From contig CAKJYJ010000008.1 in the NCBI GenBank assembly GCA_918262735.1, forward strand, positions 1 through 34,758: a stretch of 34,758 nt of DNA, given 5' to 3'. Both the position numbers and the translations under genes were made by a program. The DNA comes from Clostridiales bacterium. Its GTDB lineage: Bacteria; Bacillota; Clostridia; Christensenellales; UBA1242. Shown one piece after another: positions 23,933-33,800 of the stretch (position 1 is the first letter of the stretch; the number at the start of each line of letters is the position of its first letter). Below the pieces are notes generated by a model. It saw only the letters and a program-made list of their open reading frames with translations. It did not search any database and was not told where the DNA came from.

Positions 23933-24484
23933 TTAGTCTTTAATTTTCCTGAGTTGTGAATAATCTAAATCAACAACAGTTTCTCTGCCGAACATTTCAA
24001 CCTTAACTTTTGCACGAGATTCTTGTTCTTGGTTCTCGTTTGTGGCAATTGAAACAATTTCACCAATCATTGTGTTAAGTGGACCATCAATAATTTCAAC
24101 CTTATCGCCTTCGGCAAGGTCAAGTTCAACTTTAATTTTTTCAAGTCTTAATCTTTGAACTTCCTCTGGTGTTAAGTCAAGTGGTCTTCCTTTTGGTCCG
24201 GTAAAACCGGTAATGCCTCTGGTTCTTGTAACATTGTGCCAAATATCATCGCCATAAATCATTTTAACAAGCAAATATCCTGGCATCAATTTCTTTTGAA
24301 CCAAAACTTTTTTACCTTTTTTTTCTTCAATAACATCTTCCATTGGAATAACAACATCAAAAATTCTGTTAGTTAAACCATAGTTCAATGCCATTTGTTC
24401 CAAATTTTCTTTTGCAACATTTTCATAGCCAGAGTATGTGTGAAGCACATACCACTTTGCGTTTTCCATATCCATATTTTCCAT
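23933..24484 (-). CDS. nusG: transcription termination/antitermination factor NusG
   Basis: NusG binds RNA polymerase and modulates pausing, termination and transcription-translation coupling. The 183-residue protein has the NGN domain with AKWYVLHTYSGYENVAKENLE (about 9-29), KKLMPGYLLVKM and VTRTRGITGFTGPKGRPLDL. The KOW domain starts at about 126 (EGDKVEIIDGPLNTMIGEI) and ends with LDYSQLRKI. It starts six bases after the secE stop. Several ATGs occur at the N-terminus (residues 1, 4 and 6); none has a strong SD, and translation is probably coupled to secE. Confidence 0.95.
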   Translation of the reverse strand: MENMDMENAKWYVLHTYSGYENVAKENLEQMALNYGLTNRIFDVVIPMEDVIEEKKGKKVLVQKKLMPGYLLVKMIYGDDIWHNVTRTRGITGFTGPKGRPLDLTPEEVQRLRLEKIKVELDLAEGDKVEIIDGPLNTMIGEIVSIATNENQEQESRAKVKVEMFGRETVVDLDYSQLRKIKD

Positions 24485-24490
24485 AATGCA

Positions 24491-24835
24491 CTACGCCCCC
24501 ATATTCTTGGTGAGAAGATTATATAATAGATACAATAATTGGTCTATGCCAATAACAACAACCAAAAAGATAGCTGTTACAGATAAAACAACTAATGTTT
24601 CCTTAACAACCCTACCAAAACCTGGCCAAGATACCTTTTTTAATTCGCTAAATGCCCTGCCAATTTTGGTTGAACGCTTGCTCTTTTCGTTTTTAGAAGT
24701 TGCTTCTTTTTCTTGTTCTTGTTCTTTTTCTGCAGATTCTTCTTCAACAACAATTTCTTCGTGGTCAGTATCTTGTTCGTTTTGAACGTCTTCAGGTTCT
24801 ATGGTTTCAACGTCTTTGTCGTCTAAAAATGCCAT
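24491..24835 (-). CDS. secE: preprotein translocase subunit SecE with acidic N-terminal extension
   Basis: SecE is the essential single-helix partner of SecY. The conserved core is at the C-terminus: FSELKKVSWPGFGRVVKET (about 62-80) and a membrane helix (about 79-104). The 114 residues exceed the roughly 60 of typical Gram-positive SecE because of an N-terminal, Glu/Asp/Gln-rich region (about 4-52). It is predicted to be disordered and cytoplasmic; function unknown. It sits between rpmG (14 bases upstream) and nusG, the classical order. Confidence 0.93.
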   Translation of the reverse strand: MAFLDDKDVETIEPEDVQNEQDTDHEEIVVEEESAEKEQEQEKEATSKNEKSKRSTKIGRAFSELKKVSWPGFGRVVKETLVVLSVTAIFLVVVIGIDQLLYLLYNLLTKNMGA

Positions 24836-24849
24836 AATATCTCCTCTAA

Positions 24850-25011
24850 TTACTTGGTTTCTTTATGAAGTGTACGTTTATTACAACGTGGACAGAATTT
24901 TGTTATTTCAACTCTATCTGGATTATTTTTTTTGTTCTTAGATGTTGCATAATTTCTTTCCTTGCATTCTGTGCATGCAAGAGTTATGTGTGCTCTACTT
25001 GGATTTGCCAT
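24850..25011 (-). CDS. rpmG: 50S ribosomal protein L33, zinc-binding form
   Basis: This 53-residue L33 has the C+ zinc pattern C13-x2-C16 and C40-x2-C43. The start is ATG 25011 ([13 protein letters not shown]) with AAGGAG six bases upstream; the frame runs on to 25038, but that part is the leader. It is the first gene of the rpmG-secE-nusG-rplK-rplA operon, as in many Bacillota. Like rpmE in this window, it is the zinc-dependent paralogue. Confidence 0.95.
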   Translation of the reverse strand: MANPSRAHITLACTECKERNYATSKNKKNNPDRVEITKFCPRCNKRTLHKETK

Positions 25012-25058
25012 ACTTATCTCCTTAAAAAATAGCGCCAACTAAGGGTGCTTATGCGTAA

Positions 25059-25087
25059 AATATACCACACCAACACCCCATTGTCAA
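25059..25087 (-). promoter_or_regulatory. rpmG-secE-nusG-rplK-rplA promoter
   Basis: Minus strand TTGACA (25087-25082), 17-base spacer, TATATT (25064-25059). About 50 bases upstream of the rpmG start. Confidence 0.8.
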
Positions 25088-25243
25088 GTGTTTTTCAAAA
25101 AATATGTAATAAATATATATATTTATACCCCCGATAAATCCGCAATTCTCAATTCATTATTAATAATCCGCAACACAAAACAAAACTTCATAAGTAAAAC
25201 CCATTAAAAAACACCAAATAACAACTCGCTATTCAGTGCTTAA

Positions 25244-27154
25244 TTATTCCCAACTTGGTGTAACCGTATTATCTTTCCAGTAAAAACATTTAAGATATGG
25301 AAGACCGCCATTAATATTATCATCTGTTGCGTAATATGCTGAGCTAAGTTTCCCAGAACCTACCTCTATTCCAACCGTTGCATCGTCTGTCTTGTCAGTA
25401 TTATTAAATGTTAAAGATTTTAATGTAAACCCAACAAGCCCCTCCGATTTTCTCATGCCTCTAATTTGTATATTCCGTCCCCCCGATGAGTCATAGACTA
25501 CTGTTTTAATTCTAATTTGTATGTCATTATAGGCAGAACTATCCTTATCTGTAGTGCTAGAAATACCAGAGACTGTAAGAATTTTCGTCCCCTCTCTAAA
25601 AACTTCAACTTTTGTTGTTTCGCTCTCTTTTACCGAAGATAAAGCATTTTTCTTAGTACAGCAATTACTTATTGTTGCTTCCGAATAATAACCACAAATA
25701 CTATGGGTATAAAGCTTGTTTGCATAATATATAACAACTTCATACATTATGCTTTCATTAGTAGTTCCATTACTAAAACTATAGAGGTAACTGTGACCAA
25801 TAAATTTATAATTATACCTTTCGTAATTCTTTGAATTAATGGTTGAAATTGTGCCTGTATTATAACAATAAGAAACATTTGATTTACTATTATAACCAAC
25901 AATTCCACCAAAAAATGATGTGGCATAAAGAGGTGTTTTAGACGCTGTTGACCTAGATGTGTCATCACTCCATCTTCCCCACCCATTATTGGTTTTATTT
26001 ATTGCACAACCATAATCACCATATTTAAGCTCGCCACTCTTATTTAGTACTTGGCTACCAATGGCGGTTTGGGACACAGATGTTCCCTCAATAGTTCCAT
26101 TTTTTGTGTACCCAGAAATATTGCCAGAATTAATGCAAGCGGTTATTGGACAGTTTACAGCACGGCCAACTATGCCCCCAGCCATTGTATTATCTATGGC
26201 AATATTATCCATTCTAACCCCACCATAAACATTTGAAGAGTTTTCGCACTGTGATATTCCGCCAGTTCCCAAAGCCTCGCCAGCAATTCCGCCCGCATAG
26301 CTATTAGAAACATACATTTTTTTTATTGAAAGATCTGGGTTGTAGGTATAAATGCTATTATTTAATGATCTGCAACGCTGTATTTTACAACCAGTATCAT
26401 CAACCCATCCAGAAATTCCACCAGCAAGGGAAAGTGGATATGAACCATTATATTTTGCATTGCTTAATGTATTTGAAGAGTAGATTTTGCAATCTTCAAC
26501 CCAACAATCTTGAATTGTTGAATTGTTCTTTGTTGCCCCACATATTCCCCCTGTATGTAAATTGCCAGACATACTCGTTAAGCTTACGTTCTCAGTTTTA
26601 ATTGTTGTTTCTCCGCCCACTTTTATGTTTGTTATAGTTGAATTTTCAGAATACCCCGCAAGAGCCCCAGCACAAACAACGCCGTTAATTTCAAAGTCTT
26701 TTAATTTTAGGTTTTTAACAGTTGCTCCTATTAAACCACTAAACAGTCCACAATTGTTATACTGTGAATTCGAACCGCTTGTGGGTGGTGTTGTTTTTAT
26801 TCCTGAAATGGTAAAACCATTACCATCAAAATCTCCGTGATAATCCCAAGGAACCCAATAATGAGCGGACATATCTAGATTTGCCATCAATTTTATTTTT
26901 GTGCCAGTTTCATAGTATGTTCCAGAATACTTATTACATCTTGCAAACACTTCTGGCGATGAAACAATATAGTATCCATAAGCATCTTTCGTTAACCCAC
27001 TAGCATCATAATTCCCACTATCCGACCAACTGCCAGATATTGCACTGGCTTTTTTTATTGCAAAACCACAAAAAAATAGGGATGTAAACATTATTACAAC
27101 CAAAACAATAGCCATTGCTAGTTTTCTGGCACTTATTTTGTTTGTTGTACTCAT
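25244..27154 (-). CDS. GLUG-repeat surface protein 1
   Basis: The 636-residue protein has a signal peptide (hydrophobic core about 12-33, likely cleavage after KASA at 38). Its N-terminal block SPEVFARCNKYSGTYY ... MANLDMSAHYWVPWDYHGDFDGNGFTISGI is typical of GLUG proteins. GLUG motifs follow, recognisable as NxAGGIVGxA and ISxCxNxGxI (for example CAGALAGYSENSTI, MAGGIVGRAVNCPI, FFGGIVGYNSKSNV), which build a right-handed beta solenoid in related proteins. The end is NGGLPYLKCFYWKDNTVTPSWE. No cell-wall sorting signal is seen. It is 51 bases downstream of a paralogue in the same direction. The start ATG 27154 has AGGAGG at an unusually long distance of about 13 bases; the frame begins further upstream at a TTG (27205) that I reject. 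Ligand unknown. Confidence 0.85.
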   Translation of the reverse strand: MSTTNKISARKLAMAIVLVVIMFTSLFFCGFAIKKASAISGSWSDSGNYDASGLTKDAYGYYIVSSPEVFARCNKYSGTYYETGTKIKLMANLDMSAHYWVPWDYHGDFDGNGFTISGIKTTPPTSGSNSQYNNCGLFSGLIGATVKNLKLKDFEINGVVCAGALAGYSENSTITNIKVGGETTIKTENVSLTSMSGNLHTGGICGATKNNSTIQDCWVEDCKIYSSNTLSNAKYNGSYPLSLAGGISGWVDDTGCKIQRCRSLNNSIYTYNPDLSIKKMYVSNSYAGGIAGEALGTGGISQCENSSNVYGGVRMDNIAIDNTMAGGIVGRAVNCPITACINSGNISGYTKNGTIEGTSVSQTAIGSQVLNKSGELKYGDYGCAINKTNNGWGRWSDDTSRSTASKTPLYATSFFGGIVGYNSKSNVSYCYNTGTISTINSKNYERYNYKFIGHSYLYSFSNGTTNESIMYEVVIYYANKLYTHSICGYYSEATISNCCTKKNALSSVKESETTKVEVFREGTKILTVSGISSTTDKDSSAYNDIQIRIKTVVYDSSGGRNIQIRGMRKSEGLVGFTLKSLTFNNTDKTDDATVGIEVGSGKLSSAYYATDDNINGGLPYLKCFYWKDNTVTPSWE

Positions 27155-27205
27155 ATAATGTTTAATCCCTCCTTTTATAGAGTTTGTGAAAAATAAATTA
27201 AACAA

Positions 27206-29005
27206 CTAACTTGGCGTAACTGCATTATTTTTCCAATAAAAATCCTTAATGTATGGTAACCCATCATTAATCTTTGAATCGGTAGTAAACACACTTCCAA
27301 GACTGGCACTTTTTAATTGCTCTAATGTTTTGGTTGTATAATAAGTTTTTCTACCAAGGCTTGTGTCATTTAAAATATTTAGAGTATTTTGTTGTATGCT
27401 CCCCTGATATGTTGTTTGTTCCTTATATAAAAAGTCAATTTTTAAAGTGGTGTTTTGATAATATATCTTTATTTGAAAATCAGTATATGGTTTCCATGTT
27501 ACCGTGGCCTTACTTATTGTTTTTTTAAACGTTATTGCTTGAGCAATGCCATTGGTATTTCCCTCTTTTGTTACATTTAAATATCCAACACTACTTGCTT
27601 TATAAGAAAATGTTCCGTTTTTAGTTCCATTTTCATTTGCGTTATAGGCACCACCACAAGTGTAAGACGATGTTAAATTAAATGAAGCGTCATCTATGTA
27701 ATAACTGTTTGTTCCATAACAATTTGTAAATGAGGTCGTTGATGGTTGAATATCGTCACAATATATTACCGATGTAATACTAACCGTTCCAGATATTTTT
27801 TCTGTATGGTTAGATGACCAAGTTGCACTTCCCCTAGATTCATCTCTTGTCTTAGTGAATGAATAATCAATTGTATATGTTTTTCTTTGTCTTCCACCAG
27901 TAACGATACCTGTGTTGTAACAATTTTTAATTGTTGCTCCTGCTCCACATATTCCACCCGATTTTGCGTTTGAATATTTTGTTGTGATGTTTCCGCTGGT
28001 GGTTTCTTGCTCTTTTGCATATGAAAAAACAGATGATTTATTAAAACAACTGTTAATTTCTGCAGTGCAATAGCCAGCGATTCCGCCCGCATATGCGTTG
28101 TTCACATTTGCACTAGAACTTAAGGTTGCCCCATAAACATACGACGATTGAGAAAAACAAGAAGAAATGTTTATACTAGATCTTCCAACAATTCCCCCAG
28201 CGTAAACATAATTTGCATAGGTTGTTCCAAGGTTGTGCCCTGCACGAGCATATGTGCCTATTGAACAGCACTTTGTTATTGTTCCAGAGTTTGCATACCC
28301 AACTATTCCGCCAGTATACAAGGTTGCATTGGTATAATTCGCGTCATTATTTCTTGAATTATTAGACCCGCCCCTAACTTTTCCATTGGTTATTGAACCG
28401 CTATACAAATATCCAACAATTCCGCCACAATAATACGTTGAAGATGATTTATCACTGTTGTTAAATGCGTAAATGTAGTTTGATGTGCATTGCACATTAT
28501 TAATAACTCCAGAACCTTTTAAATAACCAGCCACAGCTCCAGAATATTTATAGCTATACACATATGCATACATAATAATAAGATCATGGACATTTCCACC
28601 ATCTAAACACGAAAAAAGACCTGCATATTGATCTGTTGGATTGCTATTGTTTTCTCCCACTTTTAAGTTTTTTATTGTGAACCCATTACCATCTAATTCT
28701 CCATAGAATGTTCTTGGATTCCAATAGTGTGCAGACATATCAATGTTTGCATATAGCCTAAGCTTTACGCTAGATTTGTAATATGTTCCAGAATATGCAT
28801 TACATTTTGCAAAATCTTCTGCTGTTGTAATTTTATAATATCCATCAGTGTCTTTGTTTAATGTAGAAGAAACATATGAGTCCCAATTACCAGTAGTGGC
28901 GGTTGCATTTTTTATAATCACCGCAGACAAACTAATAGCGCATACAATTACAAAAATAAGCACTAAAATAATGATTTTCTTTTTATTTTCACCAAATATT
29001 GCCAT
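27206..29005 (-). CDS. GLUG-repeat surface protein 2
   Basis: This is a 599-residue paralogue of the next gene: signal peptide (core about 11-31, likely cleavage after NATA at 36), then TAEDFAKCNAYSGTYY, NIDMSAHYWNPRTFYGELDGNGFTIKNL, and a series of GLUG motifs (YCGGIVGYLYSGSI, YTGGIVGYANSGTI, YAGGIVGRSSINI, YAGGIAGYCTAEI). It is rich in Tyr, Ser, Asn and Thr. It ends INDGLPYIKDFYWKNNAVTPS, nearly the same ending as its paralogue. The start is the ATG at 29005 with GGAG six bases upstream; an ATG four codons earlier has no SD. It begins 21 bases after the glnS stop with no visible terminator, so it is probably cotranscribed with glnS. Function unknown. Confidence 0.85.
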   Translation of the reverse strand: MAIFGENKKKIIILVLIFVIVCAISLSAVIIKNATATTGNWDSYVSSTLNKDTDGYYKITTAEDFAKCNAYSGTYYKSSVKLRLYANIDMSAHYWNPRTFYGELDGNGFTIKNLKVGENNSNPTDQYAGLFSCLDGGNVHDLIIMYAYVYSYKYSGAVAGYLKGSGVINNVQCTSNYIYAFNNSDKSSSTYYCGGIVGYLYSGSITNGKVRGGSNNSRNNDANYTNATLYTGGIVGYANSGTITKCCSIGTYARAGHNLGTTYANYVYAGGIVGRSSINISSCFSQSSYVYGATLSSSANVNNAYAGGIAGYCTAEINSCFNKSSVFSYAKEQETTSGNITTKYSNAKSGGICGAGATIKNCYNTGIVTGGRQRKTYTIDYSFTKTRDESRGSATWSSNHTEKISGTVSITSVIYCDDIQPSTTSFTNCYGTNSYYIDDASFNLTSSYTCGGAYNANENGTKNGTFSYKASSVGYLNVTKEGNTNGIAQAITFKKTISKATVTWKPYTDFQIKIYYQNTTLKIDFLYKEQTTYQGSIQQNTLNILNDTSLGRKTYYTTKTLEQLKSASLGSVFTTDSKINDGLPYIKDFYWKNNAVTPS

Positions 29006-29026
29006 ATTTTTCTCCATACTGGGTAA

Positions 29027-30688
29027 TTATACTTTCTTTGTTTCTTTCAGGGTTATAGTTCTATTGAACACCAACTTATCCTGTGTTGAATCTGTATCTA
29101 AACAGAAATAGCCATTTCTAACAAATTGATATCTTTCATTTTCATCAAAAGCAATGTCCTCAACATAACAATTATTTAACACCTGTTTTGAATTTGGATT
29201 AATCTTATACCCTTCTGTTGCGTGTTCTTGACCTTCAACCTCACTTGCACTTTCCTCATCAATTAGGTTTTCAAAAAGCCTGCATTCAACTTTTTTTGCA
29301 TGGTTAGGATTAACCCAGTGAATAGTTCCTTTAACCTTTTTAGTGCTTCCTGAACCCGATTTGGTTTCTGGGTCATATGTGCAATAAATGGTTGTTACCT
29401 TTCCATTTTTATCTTTATCAAAACTTTCGCATTTTAAGATGTATGCCCCCATCAATCTAACCTCATTTCCAGGGTAAAAACGGAAGTATTTTGGGACTTG
29501 TTCTTCCATAAAATCTGCTCTATCAATTAAAACTTCTTTACCAAAGTAATAGATTCTTTTTGGACTGTTTTCTTTTTGTGGGTAATTGTCTAATGTTATT
29601 TCCTCTTCCTTTCCATCTTCCCAGTTGGTTATAACAACCCTAACGGGATCTAAAACTGCCATAACCCTAAATGATTTTTCGTTAAGCGTGTCACGAACAA
29701 AATGTTCCATAAATGCTGGGTCAATTAAAGAAACTGCCTTACTAACACCAGTTGCCTTAACAAAGTTAACCAAACTTTCTGGTAAAACACCACGGCGCCT
29801 TAACCCTCTAAGTGTGTATAATCTTGGGTCATCAAATCCAGTAACCTTACCCTCGTTTACAAGCTGTTTAATAAATCTTTTACCAATAACCGCACCCTTA
29901 ATGTATAGGTTTGCATATTCAATTTGACGTGGATGATTCTTTAGCCCACTATTTTCAACAACCCAGTTGTAAAGTGGCCTATGGTCTTCAAATTCTGGAC
30001 CACAAATGCTAAATGTAACACCTTCCAAAGCATCATCAAGCGGGTGTGAAAAATCATAAGATGGATAAATGTTCCAACTATTACCAATTCTTTGATGATG
30101 TAAATATTGAATTTTGTATAAAACTGGGTCACGCATATTCATATTTGGGCTTGCCATATCAATTTTTGCTCGCAAGCACCTTGAACCAGCCTCAAACTCT
30201 CCGTTCTTCATTCTTTCAAAAAGGTCCAAGTTTTCTTCAACAGACCTATCTCTATAAGGGCTATTTTTACCAGGTTCTGTTAATGTTCCTCTATATTTTG
30301 AAACATCTTCTGGAGAAAGGTCACAAACATAAGCCTTGCCTTCCTTAATTAATTTAACAGCAATTTCATAATTTTGTTGAAAATAGTCGGTTGCATAATG
30401 AATATCTTTCCAATGATATCCAAGCCATTTAACATCGTCTTGTATTGCATCAACAAACTCCTGGCATTCCTTGCTTGGATTCGTGTCATCATATCTTAAA
30501 TTGCAAACTCCACCAAATTTTTGAGCAATTCCATAGTTTAGAATAATGTTCCTAACGTGACCAATATGTAAATATCCGCTTGGTTCTGGTGGGTGACGTG
30601 TTTGAACGTACCCAGCCTTACCCTCTTTAATATCCTCAACAATAAAATCTTCTATAAAATTCTCTGGTGTAATATTCTCTAAGTTCAT
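29027..30688 (-). CDS. glnS: glutaminyl-tRNA synthetase
   Basis: This class I synthetase charges tRNA-Gln with glutamine. The 553-residue protein has the Rossmann motif PPEPSGYLHIGHVRN (33-47, HIGH at 41-44), YDFSHPLDDALEG (211-223), the KMSKS-equivalent VIGKR at 267-271 followed by DDPRLYTLRGLRRRG, and a C-terminal anticodon-binding beta-barrel. The KMSKS loop differs from VMSKR of E. coli GlnRS (Ser to Gly), and CTLEFQDNR reads CGPEFEDHR. The overall pattern is GlnRS rather than GluRS. SD AGGAG lies six bases before the ATG. Its own promoter is upstream, and two GLUG surface genes follow without an obvious terminator. Confidence 0.92.
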   Translation of the reverse strand: MNLENITPENFIEDFIVEDIKEGKAGYVQTRHPPEPSGYLHIGHVRNIILNYGIAQKFGGVCNLRYDDTNPSKECQEFVDAIQDDVKWLGYHWKDIHYATDYFQQNYEIAVKLIKEGKAYVCDLSPEDVSKYRGTLTEPGKNSPYRDRSVEENLDLFERMKNGEFEAGSRCLRAKIDMASPNMNMRDPVLYKIQYLHHQRIGNSWNIYPSYDFSHPLDDALEGVTFSICGPEFEDHRPLYNWVVENSGLKNHPRQIEYANLYIKGAVIGKRFIKQLVNEGKVTGFDDPRLYTLRGLRRRGVLPESLVNFVKATGVSKAVSLIDPAFMEHFVRDTLNEKSFRVMAVLDPVRVVITNWEDGKEEEITLDNYPQKENSPKRIYYFGKEVLIDRADFMEEQVPKYFRFYPGNEVRLMGAYILKCESFDKDKNGKVTTIYCTYDPETKSGSGSTKKVKGTIHWVNPNHAKKVECRLFENLIDEESASEVEGQEHATEGYKINPNSKQVLNNCYVEDIAFDENERYQFVRNGYFCLDTDSTQDKLVFNRTITLKETKKV

Positions 30689-30711
30689 AAAAATCTCCTA
30701 TTTCTCACTTT

Positions 30712-30740
30712 AGTATACTTAAATTTCAATTTTTTCGCAA
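30712..30740 (-). promoter_or_regulatory. glnS promoter
   Basis: Minus strand TTGCGA (30740-30735), 17-base spacer, TATACT (30717-30712). Confidence 0.65.
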
Positions 30741-30775
30741 GAAAAATAATAAAATATATTTCAAATATATTTTTG

Positions 30776-30804
30776 TCAAAAAAACTAAGCCTTTTACGCT
30801 TAGT
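30776..30804 (-). terminator. terminator of the second BspA-type gene
   Basis: On the minus strand ACTAAGC (30804-30798), loop of seven, GCTTAGT (30790-30784), then seven T. The other strand also ends in T, so it may work both ways. Confidence 0.85.
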
Positions 30805-30851
30805 CTTTTTTTATGCAATTATATTAAACAATTCCACCAAAACAACACTTC

Positions 30852-33800
30852 CTACGCACTTCGCTTCCAGTACTTATTGTAATATGTCGTTCTTAAGTAC
30901 GTTGCATTGGTTGCTGAATTTGTTAGGGTAACATCCGTTCCACTAGTTGCAGTGCTAGAATCTGCCACAAACCACCCATTTGGATTTTCAAATGTAACAC
31001 TGGTTAGACTGCTGCAATATAGGAATGCATAATTACCTATGCTGGTCACTCCACTACCTATGGTTATAATGGTTAAACATATGCAAGATTGGAATGCTCT
31101 ATCGCCTATACTGGTTACGCTGTTTGGTATGTTTACACTAGTTAAATTACCACAACCATAAAATGCATATTGCCTTATTTTTGTTGTTCTTGAATCTAAA
31201 CTTATTGTTGTTTTTGTTTTATCTAGGCATACAAGAGCAATGTAACTTGTTTCACTCTCTTTATAGTATGCCACACCATCAATTATCTCTATTTTGCTTG
31301 GCGTGTTTATTGTGTCTCCACTATATACCACTTCGGCATATTCTGCAACACGGCCATAATTAGATGAACCTTTTGTTATTGTTAATGAAGATTTGTTATA
31401 AACTTCTGCTAAAGCATAACAACCAGAGAATGCTGAAGAACCCATACTGGTTACACTATTTGGTATGGTTATACTGGTTAGACTGCTGCAACCATAGAAT
31501 GCTTCAGAACCTATACTGGTTACACTATTGGGTATGGTTACACTGGTTAGACTGCTGCAACCAGAGAATGCATGTTGCCTTATTTTTGTTGTTCTTGAAT
31601 CTAAACTTATTGTTGTTTTTGTTTTATCTATACATTTTAGTGCAATATAACTAGTTTCACTCTCTTTATAGTATTTAACTCCATCTATTTCCTCAATTTT
31701 GGTTGGAGTATTTATTTCGTCTCCACTATATACCACTTCGGCATATTCGGCAATACCGCTACCCTTTGTTATTGTTAATGCTGATTTATTATATATTTCC
31801 GCTAAAGCATAACAATATTGGAATGCTTCAGAACCTATGCTGGTTACACTGTCTGGTATGGTTATACTTGTTAGACCGCTGCAATTATAGAATGCTCTAT
31901 CACCTATGCTGGTTACACTATTTGGTATTGTTACGCTAGTTAAACTACTGCAAGCATAGAATGCTCTATCACCTATGCTGGTTACACTGTCTGGTATGGT
32001 TACACTTGTTAGCATTGAACAACCATAAAATGCTCCAAATAATATATTTCCACCAGTAATTGTTACTGACCTTAGTGATGATGGAATGTAATATGTTGTG
32101 TTTGTGGTTTTATTTTTGCTTGAACCAAAATAGCATTGTGTAACACTTGTTGAGCCATCGTAAGATGTTGTTCCAAATATATATCCTAATGGATATTGAT
32201 ATGTGTCCGTTACTGCTTTTACACTTCCACCAATAAATGGTAAAGTCATACTCTCCAGTGAACTGCAACCGCAGAATGCTCCTGAACTTATGCTGGTTAC
32301 ACCACTACCAATGGTTACACTAGTTAAACTGCTGCAACCAGAGAATACATAACGACCTATGCTAGTTACACTGTTTGGTATGGTTATACTGGTTAAACTG
32401 CTGCAACCATAGAATGCATTAGAACCTATGCTGGTTACACCACTACCAATAGTTACACTAGTTAGACTGCTGCAATTATAGAATGCATTAGAACCTATGC
32501 TGGTTACACTATTTGGTATAGTTACACTGGTTAGGTTGCTGCAACTATAGAACGCAGCACCACCTATGCTGGTTACGCCACTACCAATTGTTACACTGGT
32601 TAGACTGCTGCAACCAGAGAATGCTTCATTACCTATGCTGGTTACACCACTACCAACGATTACACTGGTTAGACTACTGCAATTAGAGAATGCATAGTCC
32701 TTAATTTCTGTGATTCCTTCTGATATTATTAACTCGGTGACTTCATTATTACCAATATATAAATGATGAGCATAACATAATGGATTTGAATACATATCTC
32801 CAAATGATATATTTAACCACGATTCAATATTTTCTATTGTTACACTGGTTAGACTGCTACAACCAGAGAATGCTTCATTACCTATGCTGGTTACATTATT
32901 TGATAAGGTTACACTGGTTAGCATTGAACAACAGTAGAATGCTCCATATGGTATATTTCCACCAGTAATTGTAACTGACCTTAGTGATGATGGAATGTAG
33001 TATGTTGTGTTTGTGGTTGAACTTGTGCTTGAACCATAATAGTATTGCGTAACACTTGTGGCACCAGTATAGTATGTTGTTCCAAATATATATCCTAATG
33101 GATATTGATATGTGTCCGTTGCTATTTTTACACTTCCACCAACAAATGGTAATGTCATACTCTCCAGTGAACTGCAACCGCAGAATGCTCCTGAATTTAT
33201 GCTGGTTACACCACTACCAATGGTTACACTGGTTAGCATTGAACAACCATAAAACGCTCCGCGTAGTATATTTCCACCAGTAATTGTAACTGATCTTAGT
33301 GATGATGGAATGTAATATGTTGTGTTTGTGGTTGAACTTGTGCTTGAACCATGATAGTTTTGTGTAACCATTGTGGCACCAGTATAGGATGTTGATCCAA
33401 ATATATATCCAAATGGATATTGATATGTATCTGTTGCCGTTTTTACACTTTCTCCAACAAATGCTAAGGTCATACTCTCCAGTGAGCCGCAACCAGAGAA
33501 GGCATAAGCACCTATGCTGGTTACACTGTTTGGTATAGTTATACTGGTTAGACTACTGCAATTATAGAATGTATAATCGCCTATACTGGTTACACTATTT
33601 GGTATTGTTATACTTGTTAGACTGCTGCAATTATAGAATGCTTTTCTACAAATTTCTGTTGTGTTTTCATTTAGTGTTACTAAAGTTATTGTTTCATCCA
33701 CAACATACACCGCTTTATAATTAGTCAAGCTCTCTTTATAATACATAACTCCATCTATTTCTTCTAACTTATCTAGGCTAAAGTTTTCATCACTTACAAC

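Noticed and set aside
24486..24785. Plus-strand 99-codon frame opposite secE
   Set aside because: It is the antisense of the Glu-rich SecE extension (runs of Ser, Phe and Cys), with no SD. SecE with its conserved KKVSWP core is the real gene.
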